Positions 26,708-34,203 of a DNA stretch of 64,000 nucleotides are shown here, one piece after another (position 1 is the stretch's first letter; each line of letters opens with the position of its first letter). Source of the stretch: Hydrogenophaga palleronii NBRC 102513 (GTDB lineage Bacteria > Pseudomonadota > Gammaproteobacteria > Burkholderiales > Burkholderiaceae_C); the NCBI RefSeq assembly GCF_001571225.1, contig NZ_BCTJ01000004.1, positions 62,001 to 126,000 of the forward strand, given 5' to 3'. Both the position numbers and the translations under genes were made by a program. Under the pieces are notes generated by a model that worked only from the letters and a program-made list of their open reading frames with translations, had not been told where the DNA came from and searched no databases.

Positions 26708-27535
26708 CTAGGCCTTCAGTTGGCGCATGCCATCGGCCAGCATCCACAACGCCCGGTTCAGGCGCAGGTTCTGGTCGATGCCTTGCACTTCGCGGGTACG
26801 CTGCCGGCGTCCATTGGACGTGCGTGCCGTCAGGCCACCCTTGACCATGTTTTCCTGGATGCGGTTGAACACCGACCAGAGGTCCGGTCGTCGATCGTCG
26901 AAGCGCCGGGGCGCAAGCAGTTGAGTCTCCGTGACAGGCGCGGGCCTGGTCGGATCGTCGTACTTGAGCGCCAGTGCGGAGCGCGCGAGGATTTCCTCTT
27001 CCCCTGTTTCCAGGGTGATGACGCGCATGGCGTCTCGCGACGCCTGCACCTGCTCGAAGCCCTGGAGGACCTCGTAGGCGCCTTCGATCACCTCACCGGC
27101 CACGTCGCCCTTGTGGGGGACACGGATGTCAGCAGTGGTTTCACCGCAGACCAGGCCGTTGTGGCAGACGAAGCGGAACATGCCGGCCAGCATCTGATAG
27201 CTGCTGGTGCCGTCATGGCTATTGAGCAAGATGATCTCGTTGGCTTCCGAGCCATTGATCTGGCTCGCATGGCGCATGCGGATCATGTGCTTGGTGAACT
27301 CGCGCCGGTCCTCGTTGCGGACACGGGTCTGGCACACCATGAAGGGCTCGAAGCCCTCCTGACGCAGCTTGGTCAGCACGGTCGCGGTCGGTATGTAGGC
27401 ATACCGCTCGGATCGGCTTCCGTGGGGAGCGTCAGCGAAGATGGAAGGGGCAACAGCACGGATCTGGTCGTCCGACAAGGGACGATCCGCGCGCAGCACC
27501 GGGGAACGATGGGCAAAGCGGGTTGCGAGAGACAT
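26708..27535 (-). CDS. DUF932 / phage-plasmid-like protein
   Basis: 275 residues. The core includes SERYAYIPTATVL, RVRNEDRREFTKHMIRMRH, FRFVCHNGLVCG and NRIQENMVKGGLTAR, the usual DUF932 (TIGR03299-like) landmarks. Such proteins are widespread on plasmids, phages and ICEs, without an agreed biochemical role. It starts shortly after a ribosome site and lies downstream of the DUF3577 gene in the same direction. The 154-bp gap upstream holds two short GC hairpins. Confidence 0.85.
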   Translation of the reverse strand: MSLATRFAHRSPVLRADRPLSDDQIRAVAPSIFADAPHGSRSERYAYIPTATVLTKLRQEGFEPFMVCQTRVRNEDRREFTKHMIRMRHASQINGSEANEIILLNSHDGTSSYQMLAGMFRFVCHNGLVCGETTADIRVPHKGDVAGEVIEGAYEVLQGFEQVQASRDAMRVITLETGEEEILARSALALKYDDPTRPAPVTETQLLAPRRFDDRRPDLWSVFNRIQENMVKGGLTARTSNGRRQRTREVQGIDQNLRLNRALWMLADGMRQLKA

Positions 27536-27689
27536 GGCAATTCTCCTGGGATAAGACGTGCATCTGCCCGGGCCGGATGGCCTGGCCTGACGCTAGGGAT
27601 AAAAAGCGCGAACGCGTGCACCTCCCCGAAGGGAGGGCACGGATCAGGTGGGAGAAACGGTCAGGCCCCGGAGTGGAGCCTGGCGTGGG

Positions 27690-28610
27690 TCAGAACGAAG
27701 CCGCCATTGCCGGTTCGTGCTCGACCGCTTCAGCTTCGGGCTCGCGCGCGGCGGGCTCGGTGGGCTGGGCGGCGTCGCCGCTTTCGGCAGTGCCCTTGGC
27801 CTTGGTCGCTTGCGCGTCCGGGGTTGCGGGTGCTTCGGCATTGGCTGCAGCAGCCGGATAGACCTGCTGGCCATCGACCTTGATCAGACCGATGTGGACC
27901 AGCGTGGACTCCAGGCTCACGCCCGGCTCGCCGGCTCGTTCGCCCTTGGTGCGCACGTACGGGTCAGCCCGCATGTCGTTCAGCCGGAAGGCGATCAGGA
28001 CCTTGCGTTCAGCCTCGATGGCCTGAACGCAGCGACGCACCAGATGCTGGGCGTCGGTGGTAGCGACGATGGTGTCAAAGTAGCGATACTCCGGTTCACC
28101 GACCGGGCCGGTCAGCGCTCCGATGGAGCACGACAGGAACGGATCGCGATCCTTGGGAGTGACCTCCTTCGGACGGCTCAGGTAGCCGATGCCGCGGGTG
28201 ATGAGCTCGTGCTGCTCGATCGTTGCCAGTTCGGCGCGATCGATCACCTCGGCTTTCAGCAGGCGCCCCTTGAGGCTCGCTGCCACTTCACCCTGACGTT
28301 CACCGCTGGGGCGGATGAACGCATCGCCCCACAGGTCGCCGAGCCGGAAACGGACCAGCGGACGCTGTTTGGGATCATCGATGCCGACGTAGGACTGAAC
28401 CAGCTTCTTGGCTTCGGTGCCGGACACCTTGACGTCGAAGTAGCGGATGGACGGCTCCTTGGCGGAACCAACCAGGGCGGCGATCGTGCAAGCCAGGAAC
28501 GGCTGTGCGCGGCGGCCTCCCTTGACGGGAACCTCACGGGCACGCTGCAGGTAGCCGATGCCGGAGGTGTGGAGGTCGAAATAGGATTTCTCGTTGGACG
28601 TGGTGCTCAT
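27690..28610 (-). CDS. DUF3577 / STY4534-type ICE protein with internal duplication
   Basis: 306 residues from the ATG at 28610 (MSTTSNEKSYFDL). The protein contains two similar halves. Residues about 16-120 have GIGYLQRAREVP, FLACTIAAL, EPSIRYFD and LVRFRLGDLWGD. Residues about 140-245 have GIGYLSRPKEVT, FLSCSIGAL, EPEYRYFD and LIAFRLNDMRAD. A glutamate/alanine-rich tail follows. STY4534-type proteins are annotated as ICE replication-associated. Upstream it has both a C/G hairpin leader and copy A of the 130-nt leader element. Confidence 0.85.
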   Translation of the reverse strand: MSTTSNEKSYFDLHTSGIGYLQRAREVPVKGGRRAQPFLACTIAALVGSAKEPSIRYFDVKVSGTEAKKLVQSYVGIDDPKQRPLVRFRLGDLWGDAFIRPSGERQGEVAASLKGRLLKAEVIDRAELATIEQHELITRGIGYLSRPKEVTPKDRDPFLSCSIGALTGPVGEPEYRYFDTIVATTDAQHLVRRCVQAIEAERKVLIAFRLNDMRADPYVRTKGERAGEPGVSLESTLVHIGLIKVDGQQVYPAAAANAEAPATPDAQATKAKGTAESGDAAQPTEPAAREPEAEAVEHEPAMAASF

Positions 28611-28700
28611 GGTGAATCTCCATAGGAAATGAGCGGAGACACACCAACCCCACGTTGCGGGGAGAGGTGCGTAACCCCGCGATGGGTTGAGAAGGGCAAA

Positions 28701-28833
28701 TGCATCCACCACCGGCGAGCCGGTGGCCGTTCGCGCATGGATGCGGTGCGAACTGGCGTGGTCACGCAGCGGATGCTGCGCCGCAACCTCGAAGACCGAT
28801 GGTTGCCTGGCATGTCGCTGACAACGTCAGCAA
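28701..28833 (-). repeat. Structured leader element, copy A
   Basis: One of three related elements about 130 bp long, each lying upstream of a minus-strand gene. Landmarks: TGCATC at the gene-proximal end, then a hairpin (CCACCGGC / GCCGGTGG here), and at the far end the inverted repeat GCTGAC-AAC-GTCAGC (28817-28831). The same 15 bases occur in copy B (34025-34039). The hairpin sequences change between copies while pairing is kept. Confidence 0.6.
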
Positions 28834-28912
28834 GCATGGACGCAGGGTCACACCATGCGCGTCGGGCCGCCATGACCAATAGGAAATGCTCCACGCCCGC
28901 TTTGCGCAGGCC

Positions 28913-28947
28913 AAAAAGAAAGAGCCTTCGACTGGCGAAGGCTCTTT
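28913..28947 (-). terminator. Terminator after the FloR-like/lysR remnant
   Basis: A 12-bp perfect stem AAAGAGCCTTCG / CGAAGGCTCTTT with a 5-nt loop (28919-28947), followed on the minus strand by CTTTTTGG. It lies 35 bp beyond the lysR remnant and isolates the cargo from the backbone. Confidence 0.8.
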
Positions 28948-28981
28948 GGGATGCAGGGTCAGTGGTCTGGTGCGGTGGGTG

Positions 28982-29101
28982 TCACAGTTCCTTGATGGCG
29001 CGAGATAGCGGCGATTGCTCGATGTGCAGCCGCTCGGCGGCACGGGCGAAATGCAGTTCCTCGGCCACGGCCAAAAAGCAGCGCAGATGTCGGAGTTCCA
29101 T
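28982..29101 (-). pseudogene. Truncated lysR, DNA-binding helix only
   Basis: A 39-codon frame beginning [16 protein letters not shown] and ending [10 protein letters not shown] before a stop. This is the first helix-turn-helix of a LysR-type regulator, whose full length is about 300 residues; the rest is missing. It starts 10 bp after the FloR-like gene, with a GAGGAG ribosome site inside the tail of that gene. In well-known floR units a lysR gene also follows floR, so this is probably the remnant of the same arrangement (inference from memory). Confidence 0.75.
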
Positions 29102-29110
29102 AGTGCCTCC

Positions 29111-30298
29111 TCATTTCTGCTTCAAGGTTGCATAGCCAGCTATGCCCACTGTAGACATAACAAGGCAATAAGCCACCAATGGCCAAGCGGTAGCGCCGTC
29201 GAGAGCCAGGACTGACAAGGTACCCAAACCGCTGACGATCAGACTCTGAATGCTGTAATACATGGCGACCGCGGTTCCAGCCGCATCTCCGAAATCCCGA
29301 AGAGCACCATTTGCCGTGACTGAAACCACGAATACAATCCCAACGGCAATTATCCACATGGGCATAACGAAGCTGACGAAACTCGCCTTCGTTAAAATCG
29401 ACAGCACTCCGAGGACAATGGCGCCCCCGGCCATGACTAAAATTCCCCGAACAAAAGAACCTGGGATACCCCATTTTTTTACGAATATGCCGATAAATCG
29501 CGTGGTAATAATCATCACCAATGCGACCGAGGCAAAAGCCAAGCTAAATGAAACTTGGCTCCAACCAGCCTCATCGATCAACACCCTGGGGGCAATGGAA
29601 AAGAAGACGAAAAAAGCGCCCATTGCTGCCCCAAAGCCAACGGTATAGACCCAAAAGGATTGGCTTCTGAGGATGGAAGAAATGGTCGGCCCCCGCCGCC
29701 ACGTATTCTTAGGGCGAGTTTCATGCCATCGAGGCCACGCGTGAAAAAGCGCCAGAACAGCCATTACACCGAGCATGGCGAATATTGCCCGCCACCCTAA
29801 GGTGAGCGCGACGATTGCCCCAAGTATCGGCCCTAAAGCCGGTACGAAGGCCAGAATGGAACCAAACAGACCATAGATGGTGGTGCTTTCCGGTGTGTCG
29901 GCGAAGACATCGCGCACAGTGGCAAAAGTACCTACAAGCGCTGCCGAAGCCCCCAAGGCTTGAAAAACACGAAGAGCAAGAAATTCTCCCCCACTGCTTG
30001 CTATCGCCAGCAGGAACGATGCGATGGCAAAGATCCCGGCTCCCCCCAACACCACCGGGCGTCGGCCAATCCAATCCGAAATTGGCCCAAAAATGATCTG
30101 GCCCAATCCCAGGATCAGGATATAGGCACTCAGCGTTAATTGGATAAGAGACTGGGATGTGGTCAGGGCGACCGGCATCTGCGGAACAACCGGCAGATAC
30201 ACATCCATTGCCAGGGAGGCGAGGAGATCGAAAGGAACCATCAAAGCCAACGTTGATGGCAAAGAGTACGCCCAAGCTTGGGCAATTTTTTTAGACAT
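29111..30298 (-). CDS. FloR/CmlA-type phenicol exporter (MFS, Bcr/CflA group)
   Basis: 395 residues with about 12 membrane helices. It shares long runs with FloR: PFDLLASLAMDVYLPVVP near the N-terminus, LSAYILILGLGQIIFGP, GRRPVVLGG (the MFS motif between helices 2 and 3), GASAALVGTFATVRDVFA, FWVYTVGFGAAMG and SVTANGALRDF. FloR and CmlA pump out chloramphenicol and, in the case of FloR, florfenicol. The sequence is clearly a divergent member, not FloR itself, so its substrate range is open. The gene is visibly more AT-rich than the ICE backbone and lies between a truncated lysR and decayed integrase sequence, which marks recent acquisition. A possible leader-peptide attenuator lies upstream. 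Confidence 0.85.
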   Translation of the reverse strand: MSKKIAQAWAYSLPSTLALMVPFDLLASLAMDVYLPVVPQMPVALTTSQSLIQLTLSAYILILGLGQIIFGPISDWIGRRPVVLGGAGIFAIASFLLAIASSGGEFLALRVFQALGASAALVGTFATVRDVFADTPESTTIYGLFGSILAFVPALGPILGAIVALTLGWRAIFAMLGVMAVLALFHAWPRWHETRPKNTWRRGPTISSILRSQSFWVYTVGFGAAMGAFFVFFSIAPRVLIDEAGWSQVSFSLAFASVALVMIITTRFIGIFVKKWGIPGSFVRGILVMAGGAIVLGVLSILTKASFVSFVMPMWIIAVGIVFVVSVTANGALRDFGDAAGTAVAMYYSIQSLIVSGLGTLSVLALDGATAWPLVAYCLVMSTVGIAGYATLKQK

Positions 30299-30371
30299 GG
30301 CAAAGCATCCGCTCAGAATTGGAAATCTGGCGGCGATCTGCCTGCTCTGTAATATCGAGATCGAGGAGATC

Positions 30372-30404
30372 GCCGCAACAACTAGCTAATGAAGTTGTTG
30401 CGGC
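30372..30404 (-). promoter_or_regulatory. Attenuator-like hairpin before the phenicol exporter
   Basis: A perfect 12-bp inverted repeat (30372-30383 with 30393-30404) and a 9-nt loop. It begins at the base right after the stop codon of the short leader frame. A second 8-bp pairing (30332-30339 with 30367-30374) shares three bases with it, so the two stems compete. No U run follows the stem. Confidence 0.5.
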
Positions 30405-30434
30405 TTAGCGATCTGTGGACGGGCCTGCTCCCAC
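30405..30434 (-). CDS. Candidate 9-residue leader peptide (GTG start)
   Basis: GTG at 30434 starts MGAGPSTDR and a stop. An AAAGGA ribosome site lies 7 nt before it. The stop is immediately followed by the 12-bp hairpin. The cmlA gene is known to be controlled by a 9-residue leader peptide where a drug-stalled ribosome opens a downstream stem. This frame has the same length and geometry, but its hairpin is some 75 nt from the exporter start, and the resemblance is only by eye. Confidence 0.4.
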   Translation of the reverse strand: MGAGPSTDR

Positions 30435-30523
30435 GTATGTGTCCTTTAAATACCGTTGATTTGTAAAGTCTAACCAACTTCTCGCTCGAGCACTAGACAG
30501 ACATAGAAGCAAGATGCTAAGGC

Positions 30524-30700
30524 TCACACGCCGCGCTGCCGCCCCATCTCCCAAGAAGCGCCACCGCTGCTAACCGTCGCGGCAAGTTGCTGCCCGAGTC
30601 TCTGTTCGGCCAGTTCCGCGTCGGGCTGGCGCTGCGTGGCGCGGAGCGTCACCACGTCCACCGTGGAAGCCACGCACACGGCCAGCAGCCGCACCAGTTC
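30524..30700 (-). pseudogene. Possible ParB-like C-terminal remnant
   Basis: A 58-codon frame without its own start reads ELVRLLAVCVASTVDVV and later PDAELAEQRLGQQL, like the C-terminal part of plasmid or ICE ParB-type proteins. It is frameshifted by one base relative to the integrase remnant it abuts. Identification is weak, since the piece is short and already diverged. Confidence 0.35.
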
Positions 30701-30800
30701 ATCTTAGGAAGCCAGGCACCACGGTATCCAGCAGTTCGACGGCCTGCGCCTGGGGTTGCGCCGACTCCACGGCGGTCTTGGTGAGCTTGATTCTTGCCAT
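30699..30800 (-). pseudogene. Integrase N-terminal remnant (tyrosine recombinase)
   Basis: 33 codons from the ATG at 30800 behind an AGAGGAG ribosome site: MARIKLTKTAVESAQPQ then VELLDTVVPGFL. This matches the N-terminal arm domain of P4-type tyrosine recombinases, which normally continue for about 400 residues. Here it stops after 33. It is a scar of an earlier element or of the event that brought the exporter. Confidence 0.65.
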
Positions 30801-30976
30801 GATGACTCCTCTGAAACCTCGGTTTCCAAGAGCCGCATGGGGGCCAAGCGGATGGAAACCGGGTCAAGTTTCGGAGAGCACCGGCATATGATGGACGCGC
30901 CTAAATTATTGATAAACCTGCTGTATCGTGCTTTGGCGTAGTCCAGCGAAGTACCGGGCTGGAGTCATCGTCAAAC

Positions 30977-31003
30977 AAAAAAAAGCCCCTCATGGTGAGG
31001 GGC
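30977..31003 (-). terminator. Terminator after the 31041-31763 gene
   Basis: 8-bp stem GCCCCTCA / TGAGGGGC with a 3-nt loop (30985-31003), then eight U on the minus strand (30977-30984). It separates the backbone transcript from the cargo region. Confidence 0.88.
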
Positions 31004-31040
31004 GTGAAGTGCGGGGGATAGCTGACGCGGTAGCGGGGCT

Positions 31041-31763
31041 CTAGGCCTGCTCCTCAATGATCGGAAGACCCTCCAGAACTGCTGCGTCTGCATCGAGAAC
31101 CAGCATGCGCACGTCCGCCTGGCCTGCCAGGTGCAACAGGTCGATCAGTTCCTCTGGAACGCCCTTGGCGCGATGTTCTGCACGCAGCTTTTCAGTGGTG
31201 ATGCCTTCGACGTATTGCAGATTCGTGTCCGTCCAGGGGGTGGCAATCAGCTTGATGCCGACGGCCGGGCTGTATGGGATACGAAATGCCACGAAGAGAA
31301 ACGCCGTCGGTGTTGCGATGTCGGCGAGCTCGCAGAGGAATCGGCCTGCTTCGTCGGTGATGTGCGCAGTACTGATCTCCCAGCACCGGCTGTAGAAGCC
31401 GGTCTCGAATGTCAGCGTACGCACAACCTCCTCCGCAGATTCCCGGGTCTGGCTGTCGCCAACATGGATGAGCGATCCTTCGACATTCTTGCCGTAGATG
31501 CTGTGAAAAACCGCCAGGATGGTTCCGCTGCCACCGCAGGTGGCATCCAATTCTTCGGATATCACCTGGCTGTCAGTGACCAGCGCATACTCCTCATTGA
31601 ATATGCAGGCATGCAGGGCGACCTGGTCATCAGGTAAGTGGCGCTGAGACGGGTGCAGCGGAACGAACGTTTGCGGATGGCGATCGTCATAACTGACCAC
31701 CGCCACGCGTCGAATCTCGAAGCCGTAGTAGCCGCGAGCAAAGGGATTGATCTGCTGGATCAT
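31041..31763 (-). CDS. Unrecognised ICE backbone protein
   Basis: 240 residues from the ATG at 31763 (MIQQINPFARGYYGFEIRRV). The middle has VFHSIYGKNVEGSLIHVGD and ISTAHITDEAGRFL; the C-terminal part is helical with ELIDLLHLAGQADVRML. The STAHIT stretch recalls small ICE proteins of the DUF5983 type, but I am not sure of that. No membrane segment is present. A leader with competing C/G runs (31792-31825) precedes it, and a good terminator follows. Confidence 0.72.
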   Translation of the reverse strand: MIQQINPFARGYYGFEIRRVAVVSYDDRHPQTFVPLHPSQRHLPDDQVALHACIFNEEYALVTDSQVISEELDATCGGSGTILAVFHSIYGKNVEGSLIHVGDSQTRESAEEVVRTLTFETGFYSRCWEISTAHITDEAGRFLCELADIATPTAFLFVAFRIPYSPAVGIKLIATPWTDTNLQYVEGITTEKLRAEHRAKGVPEELIDLLHLAGQADVRMLVLDADAAVLEGLPIIEEQA

Positions 31764-31888
31764 GGTGACATTCTCCGGTGAGGGTTGAAAAGGGGCCAAC
31801 CCCCACCGGGGCATGGCCCCGAGGGAAGGAAATGCACCGCGGTCAGGCGGTGTTTGAGGTGGATATTCAGCGCCGAATGATTACGGCT

Positions 31889-32548
31889 CTACTGCAGCAG
31901 CGCGGATAGCCGGTGTTGCGTTTGAGCACGCGCCGATTCGTCCTGAATACCGGCAAGCAAGCGCCGAACTTCACGCGTGAAGTGGTTGGCGACAGCGTCC
32001 AGGTCCTGCTTGAGCAAAGCTTGGCGGACGGCATCACCGAATTGCAGGGCCTGGCTCGAAGCGCTGTACGCCTCGAACTCCTTGCTGAAGAACTGAGCGT
32101 CGCCTCCGAAGTTGAAGAGACGTGGTTTGCTGCAGTGCCAGCAGCCCTCGAAGCGGATTTCCTGAAGGCCGTGGCCATCATCGAATCGGGTCGCGATCAG
32201 GAACAGTGCATCAAGGTCCGCGGCAACCTCGAATTGACGGTGCTCTATGAGATGCGCCAGTGCTTCGTCCTGGTCGGCGCCGAAATGCAGGGACAGGCTC
32301 GCCAGCAGCGGTTCGACTGTCTGGGAATCGTCGGGTAGCGGCAGGCCAAGCGAGGTGGCCAGCTCCGAAAGCCCTTCGCAGAGGTCTTCCCAGCTCGGGC
32401 TGTTGTCCTCGGCAACGAGGGCGATGTAGGCTTGCCCGTCGCCGGGGTGCGACGCGTCGAGTTTGAAGCCGCCGAACAAGGCGGTTATCACAGGGGTGAC
32501 CCGGTCGAGAACGAGAACGCCGGTGGCGTCGTAGTAGTTGTTTGCCAT
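31889..32548 (-). CDS. Unrecognised acidic ICE backbone protein
   Basis: 219 residues from the ATG at 32548 (MANNYYDATGVLVLDRVTPV). It contains EGCWHCSKPRLFNFGG, with two cysteines that could bind metal together with a histidine, and a helical C-terminus. Pattern and position are those of hypothetical proteins repeated among PFGI-1-like elements. A structured leader lies at 32572-32610. Function unknown. Confidence 0.72.
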   Translation of the reverse strand: MANNYYDATGVLVLDRVTPVITALFGGFKLDASHPGDGQAYIALVAEDNSPSWEDLCEGLSELATSLGLPLPDDSQTVEPLLASLSLHFGADQDEALAHLIEHRQFEVAADLDALFLIATRFDDGHGLQEIRFEGCWHCSKPRLFNFGGDAQFFSKEFEAYSASSQALQFGDAVRQALLKQDLDAVANHFTREVRRLLAGIQDESARAQTQHRLSALLQ

Positions 32549-32650
32549 GACTGGCTCCTTGAGGTTGGAGCGGAGCCAGCCCTTGCGGACATGGCATCCG
32601 CGAGGAAGGGCCTGATGCATGCCGCATCGGGCCAAGAGGTGGCAGGCGAG

Positions 32651-33112
32651 TCAGTCGCCGAAGTCCGTGGTATCGCCCAGTGCCTTCTGCACTTCGATGA
32701 GGCCGCAGTTGGCAAGGACGTACAACTGGTTGTAGTCGTCGCCCGTCGGTGCCTGTTCGGCGTCGTTCAGGCGGGTGTCCAGATCGACGATTTCCTGGCG
32801 TACCGAGCGGGCCAAGGCCAAAGGCTCGGGCGCTTCGTCGGCGATCGACTCACCCAGCGCCGTGAGCACGATGCGGGGAGACAGCGCATCCGCAAGAGAC
32901 TCGAAGACGGTCGGTGTATCGCCGCGGCAGATGGCCTCGGCTGTGCTCTGACCGATGGCAAAGCGCGTGACTTCGTCATCGTCGGCGCCTTCGGTGTCGT
33001 AGTCCACGACAACAAACGGTGGCATCGGAAGATGGCGGGGCCAGTCTTGAACGACGATGGCCTGGACCAGGCCACCTTCGAGGACGACCGCAAAGGAGGG
33101 AGTTCGGGACAT
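32651..33112 (-). CDS. Unrecognised acidic ICE backbone protein
   Basis: 153 residues, strongly acidic in the middle (DYDTEGADDDEVTRF). The N-terminus MSRTPSFAVVLEGGLVQAIVVQD looks like a small beta-sheet. The C-terminal region YNQLYVLANCGLIEVQKAL is helical. It has no known motif. A leader hairpin at 33138-33173 precedes it. Probably a small regulatory or DNA-mimic type protein by composition, but that is speculation. Confidence 0.7.
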   Translation of the reverse strand: MSRTPSFAVVLEGGLVQAIVVQDWPRHLPMPPFVVVDYDTEGADDDEVTRFAIGQSTAEAICRGDTPTVFESLADALSPRIVLTALGESIADEAPEPLALARSVRQEIVDLDTRLNDAEQAPTGDDYNQLYVLANCGLIEVQKALGDTTDFGD

Positions 33113-33208
33113 GGTGTTGCTCCTGTGAAAAGAAGGAGGGACACCGCCCCGAAGGGACGGATGTCCCTCATGGGTGTGAAAAAAATGCGGAGGTTGCCCT
33201 GGTGGGGC

Positions 33209-33601
33209 TTACCAGCCGCTGTAGTTCAGCACCAGGTCGGCGATGACCTGACGACGCTCCAGATCCAGGCCGCCGAGATCGGCAAGCCCTTCAAATCCGC
33301 AACGGCGCAGCATCGCAGCACCCTCACGGGCGTTGTAGAAGCTGACCATCGCGGACAGGAACATGCGTTGACCGCTGCTCAGAACGCCGAGGGCATCGTT
33401 GAGCGTCAGCATGTTGGGACGGAGATCCCACTTGCTGGTGGCGTGCTGCAGCCCTTCGTGGGTACCGTTGCCGAACCACTCGGGTCCTGCGATTTCGGCA
33501 CCGCGCTTCCAGGCTTGGAAGAATGCGTCCGGAGCGCATGCGAAATGCCGCTCTTCCCGCATGATCTGATCAACGACTTCCGGGGGCAGAAGCTGGTTCA
33601 T
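33209..33601 (-). CDS. Unrecognised ICE backbone protein
   Basis: 130 residues, MNQLLPPEVVDQIMREERHF, with PEWFGNGTHEGLQHA and SGQRMFLSAMVSFYNA. The composition is that of a soluble helical domain. It lies 22 bp downstream of the 70-residue gene on the same strand, so the two are probably cotranscribed. I recognise no family or function. Confidence 0.72.
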   Translation of the reverse strand: MNQLLPPEVVDQIMREERHFACAPDAFFQAWKRGAEIAGPEWFGNGTHEGLQHATSKWDLRPNMLTLNDALGVLSSGQRMFLSAMVSFYNAREGAAMLRRCGFEGLADLGGLDLERRQVIADLVLNYSGW

Positions 33602-33623
33602 GGGCTATCTCCTTGCTGAGGGA

Positions 33624-33836
33624 TCAGGGGTTGGGCAACTGGGTCCAGCCGCCTCTTTCGAGGGCTCGCTGGGCACTGGCTGCGCTTCGGAAGTACTCGT
33701 TCGATTCGCGAGACACGGGGCCTTCGCTGTCGCGGGTGCCGATGTAGTGGCCCGCTGCGCTTTGCATGACTTCAAGCGACAGGTATTTGCCGACGTAGAC
33801 CAAGGCCAGATGGCCGAAAGAGGCGCGGTGAGACAT
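33624..33836 (-). CDS. Small unrecognised ICE backbone protein
   Basis: 70 residues with GHLALVYVGKYLSLEVMQ and GHYIGTRDSEGPVSRES, followed by SAQRALERGGWTQL. It looks like a compact single domain. It has the longest leader of the neighbourhood: a C/G-run hairpin at 33863-33900 and copy B of the 130-nt element at 33915-34041. That suggests it begins a transcript containing the smaller genes to its left. Confidence 0.68.
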   Translation of the reverse strand: MSHRASFGHLALVYVGKYLSLEVMQSAAGHYIGTRDSEGPVSRESNEYFRSAASAQRALERGGWTQLPNP

Positions 33837-33914
33837 GGACGACTCCTAGGTGACAGCGAGACGGCCGTGCCCCTGTCGGGATGGCAGTTCCCGCGAGGGT
33901 TGAACAAAGAAAGA

Positions 33915-34041
33915 TGCATCGACGCCTGAATGGCGTTCATCCGCGGACCGATGCGATGGCGGACTGGTGGATCTCAGGGAGGGGATTCCCTGCGCAGCCG
34001 GAGGATCCTTGCTGCTGGCATGGTGCTGACAACGTCAGCGA
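33915..34041 (-). repeat. Structured leader element, copy B
   Basis: Related to copies A and C. TGCATC is followed by a short hairpin (ACGCC / GGCGT), then CATCCGCGG and GATGCGATG shared with copy C, and finally CTGGCATG before the inverted repeat GCTGAC-AAC-GTCAGC (34025-34039) shared with copy A. Confidence 0.6.
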
Positions 34042-34152
34042 CACATGCGGGAAGCTTTGCCCAAGCAGAGGGGGGAGTCAGGGAGCAATGGGAATCCGCG
34101 CTGTACCGGATTCATCGTGTGCCGTGTGCCTGAGCGGTCCTTGTGACCGCAC

Positions 34153-34180
34153 AAAGAAAGGCCCCCGGAGATCCGGGGGC
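34153..34180 (-). terminator. Terminator after the first GHKL gene
   Basis: 9-bp perfect stem GCCCCCGGA / TCCGGGGGC with a 2-nt spacer (34161-34180), followed on the minus strand by CTTTCTTTG. It lies 23 bp beyond the stop of the GHKL ATPase gene. Confidence 0.75.
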
Positions 34181-34203
34181 GTGGTGGTGGATGAAAGGTG
34201 GAT

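Larger units (their letters stand above)
28611..28981. other. Gene-free stretch with leader hairpins, repeat copy A and a terminator
   Basis: 371 bp without a credible gene. It holds the C/G-run hairpin of the DUF3577 leader (28646-28685), copy A of the 130-nt element (28701-28833) and a terminator for the FloR-like transcript (28913-28947). Confidence 0.7.
33837..34203. other. Gene-free stretch with leader hairpin, repeat copy B and a terminator
   Basis: 367 bp without a credible gene. It holds the C/G-run hairpin (33863-33900), copy B of the leader element (33915-34041) and the terminator of the GHKL gene (34153-34180). Confidence 0.7.

Noticed and set aside
28982..29101. Complete small DNA-binding regulator
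   Set aside because: 39 codons cover only the first LysR helices, without the second half of the DNA-binding domain or dimer helix.
22410..33900. CRISPR array or REP-type repeats in the GC-rich intergenic hairpins
   Set aside because: Each gap has only one hairpin with its own sequence; there is no regular repeat-spacer pattern and no cas gene.
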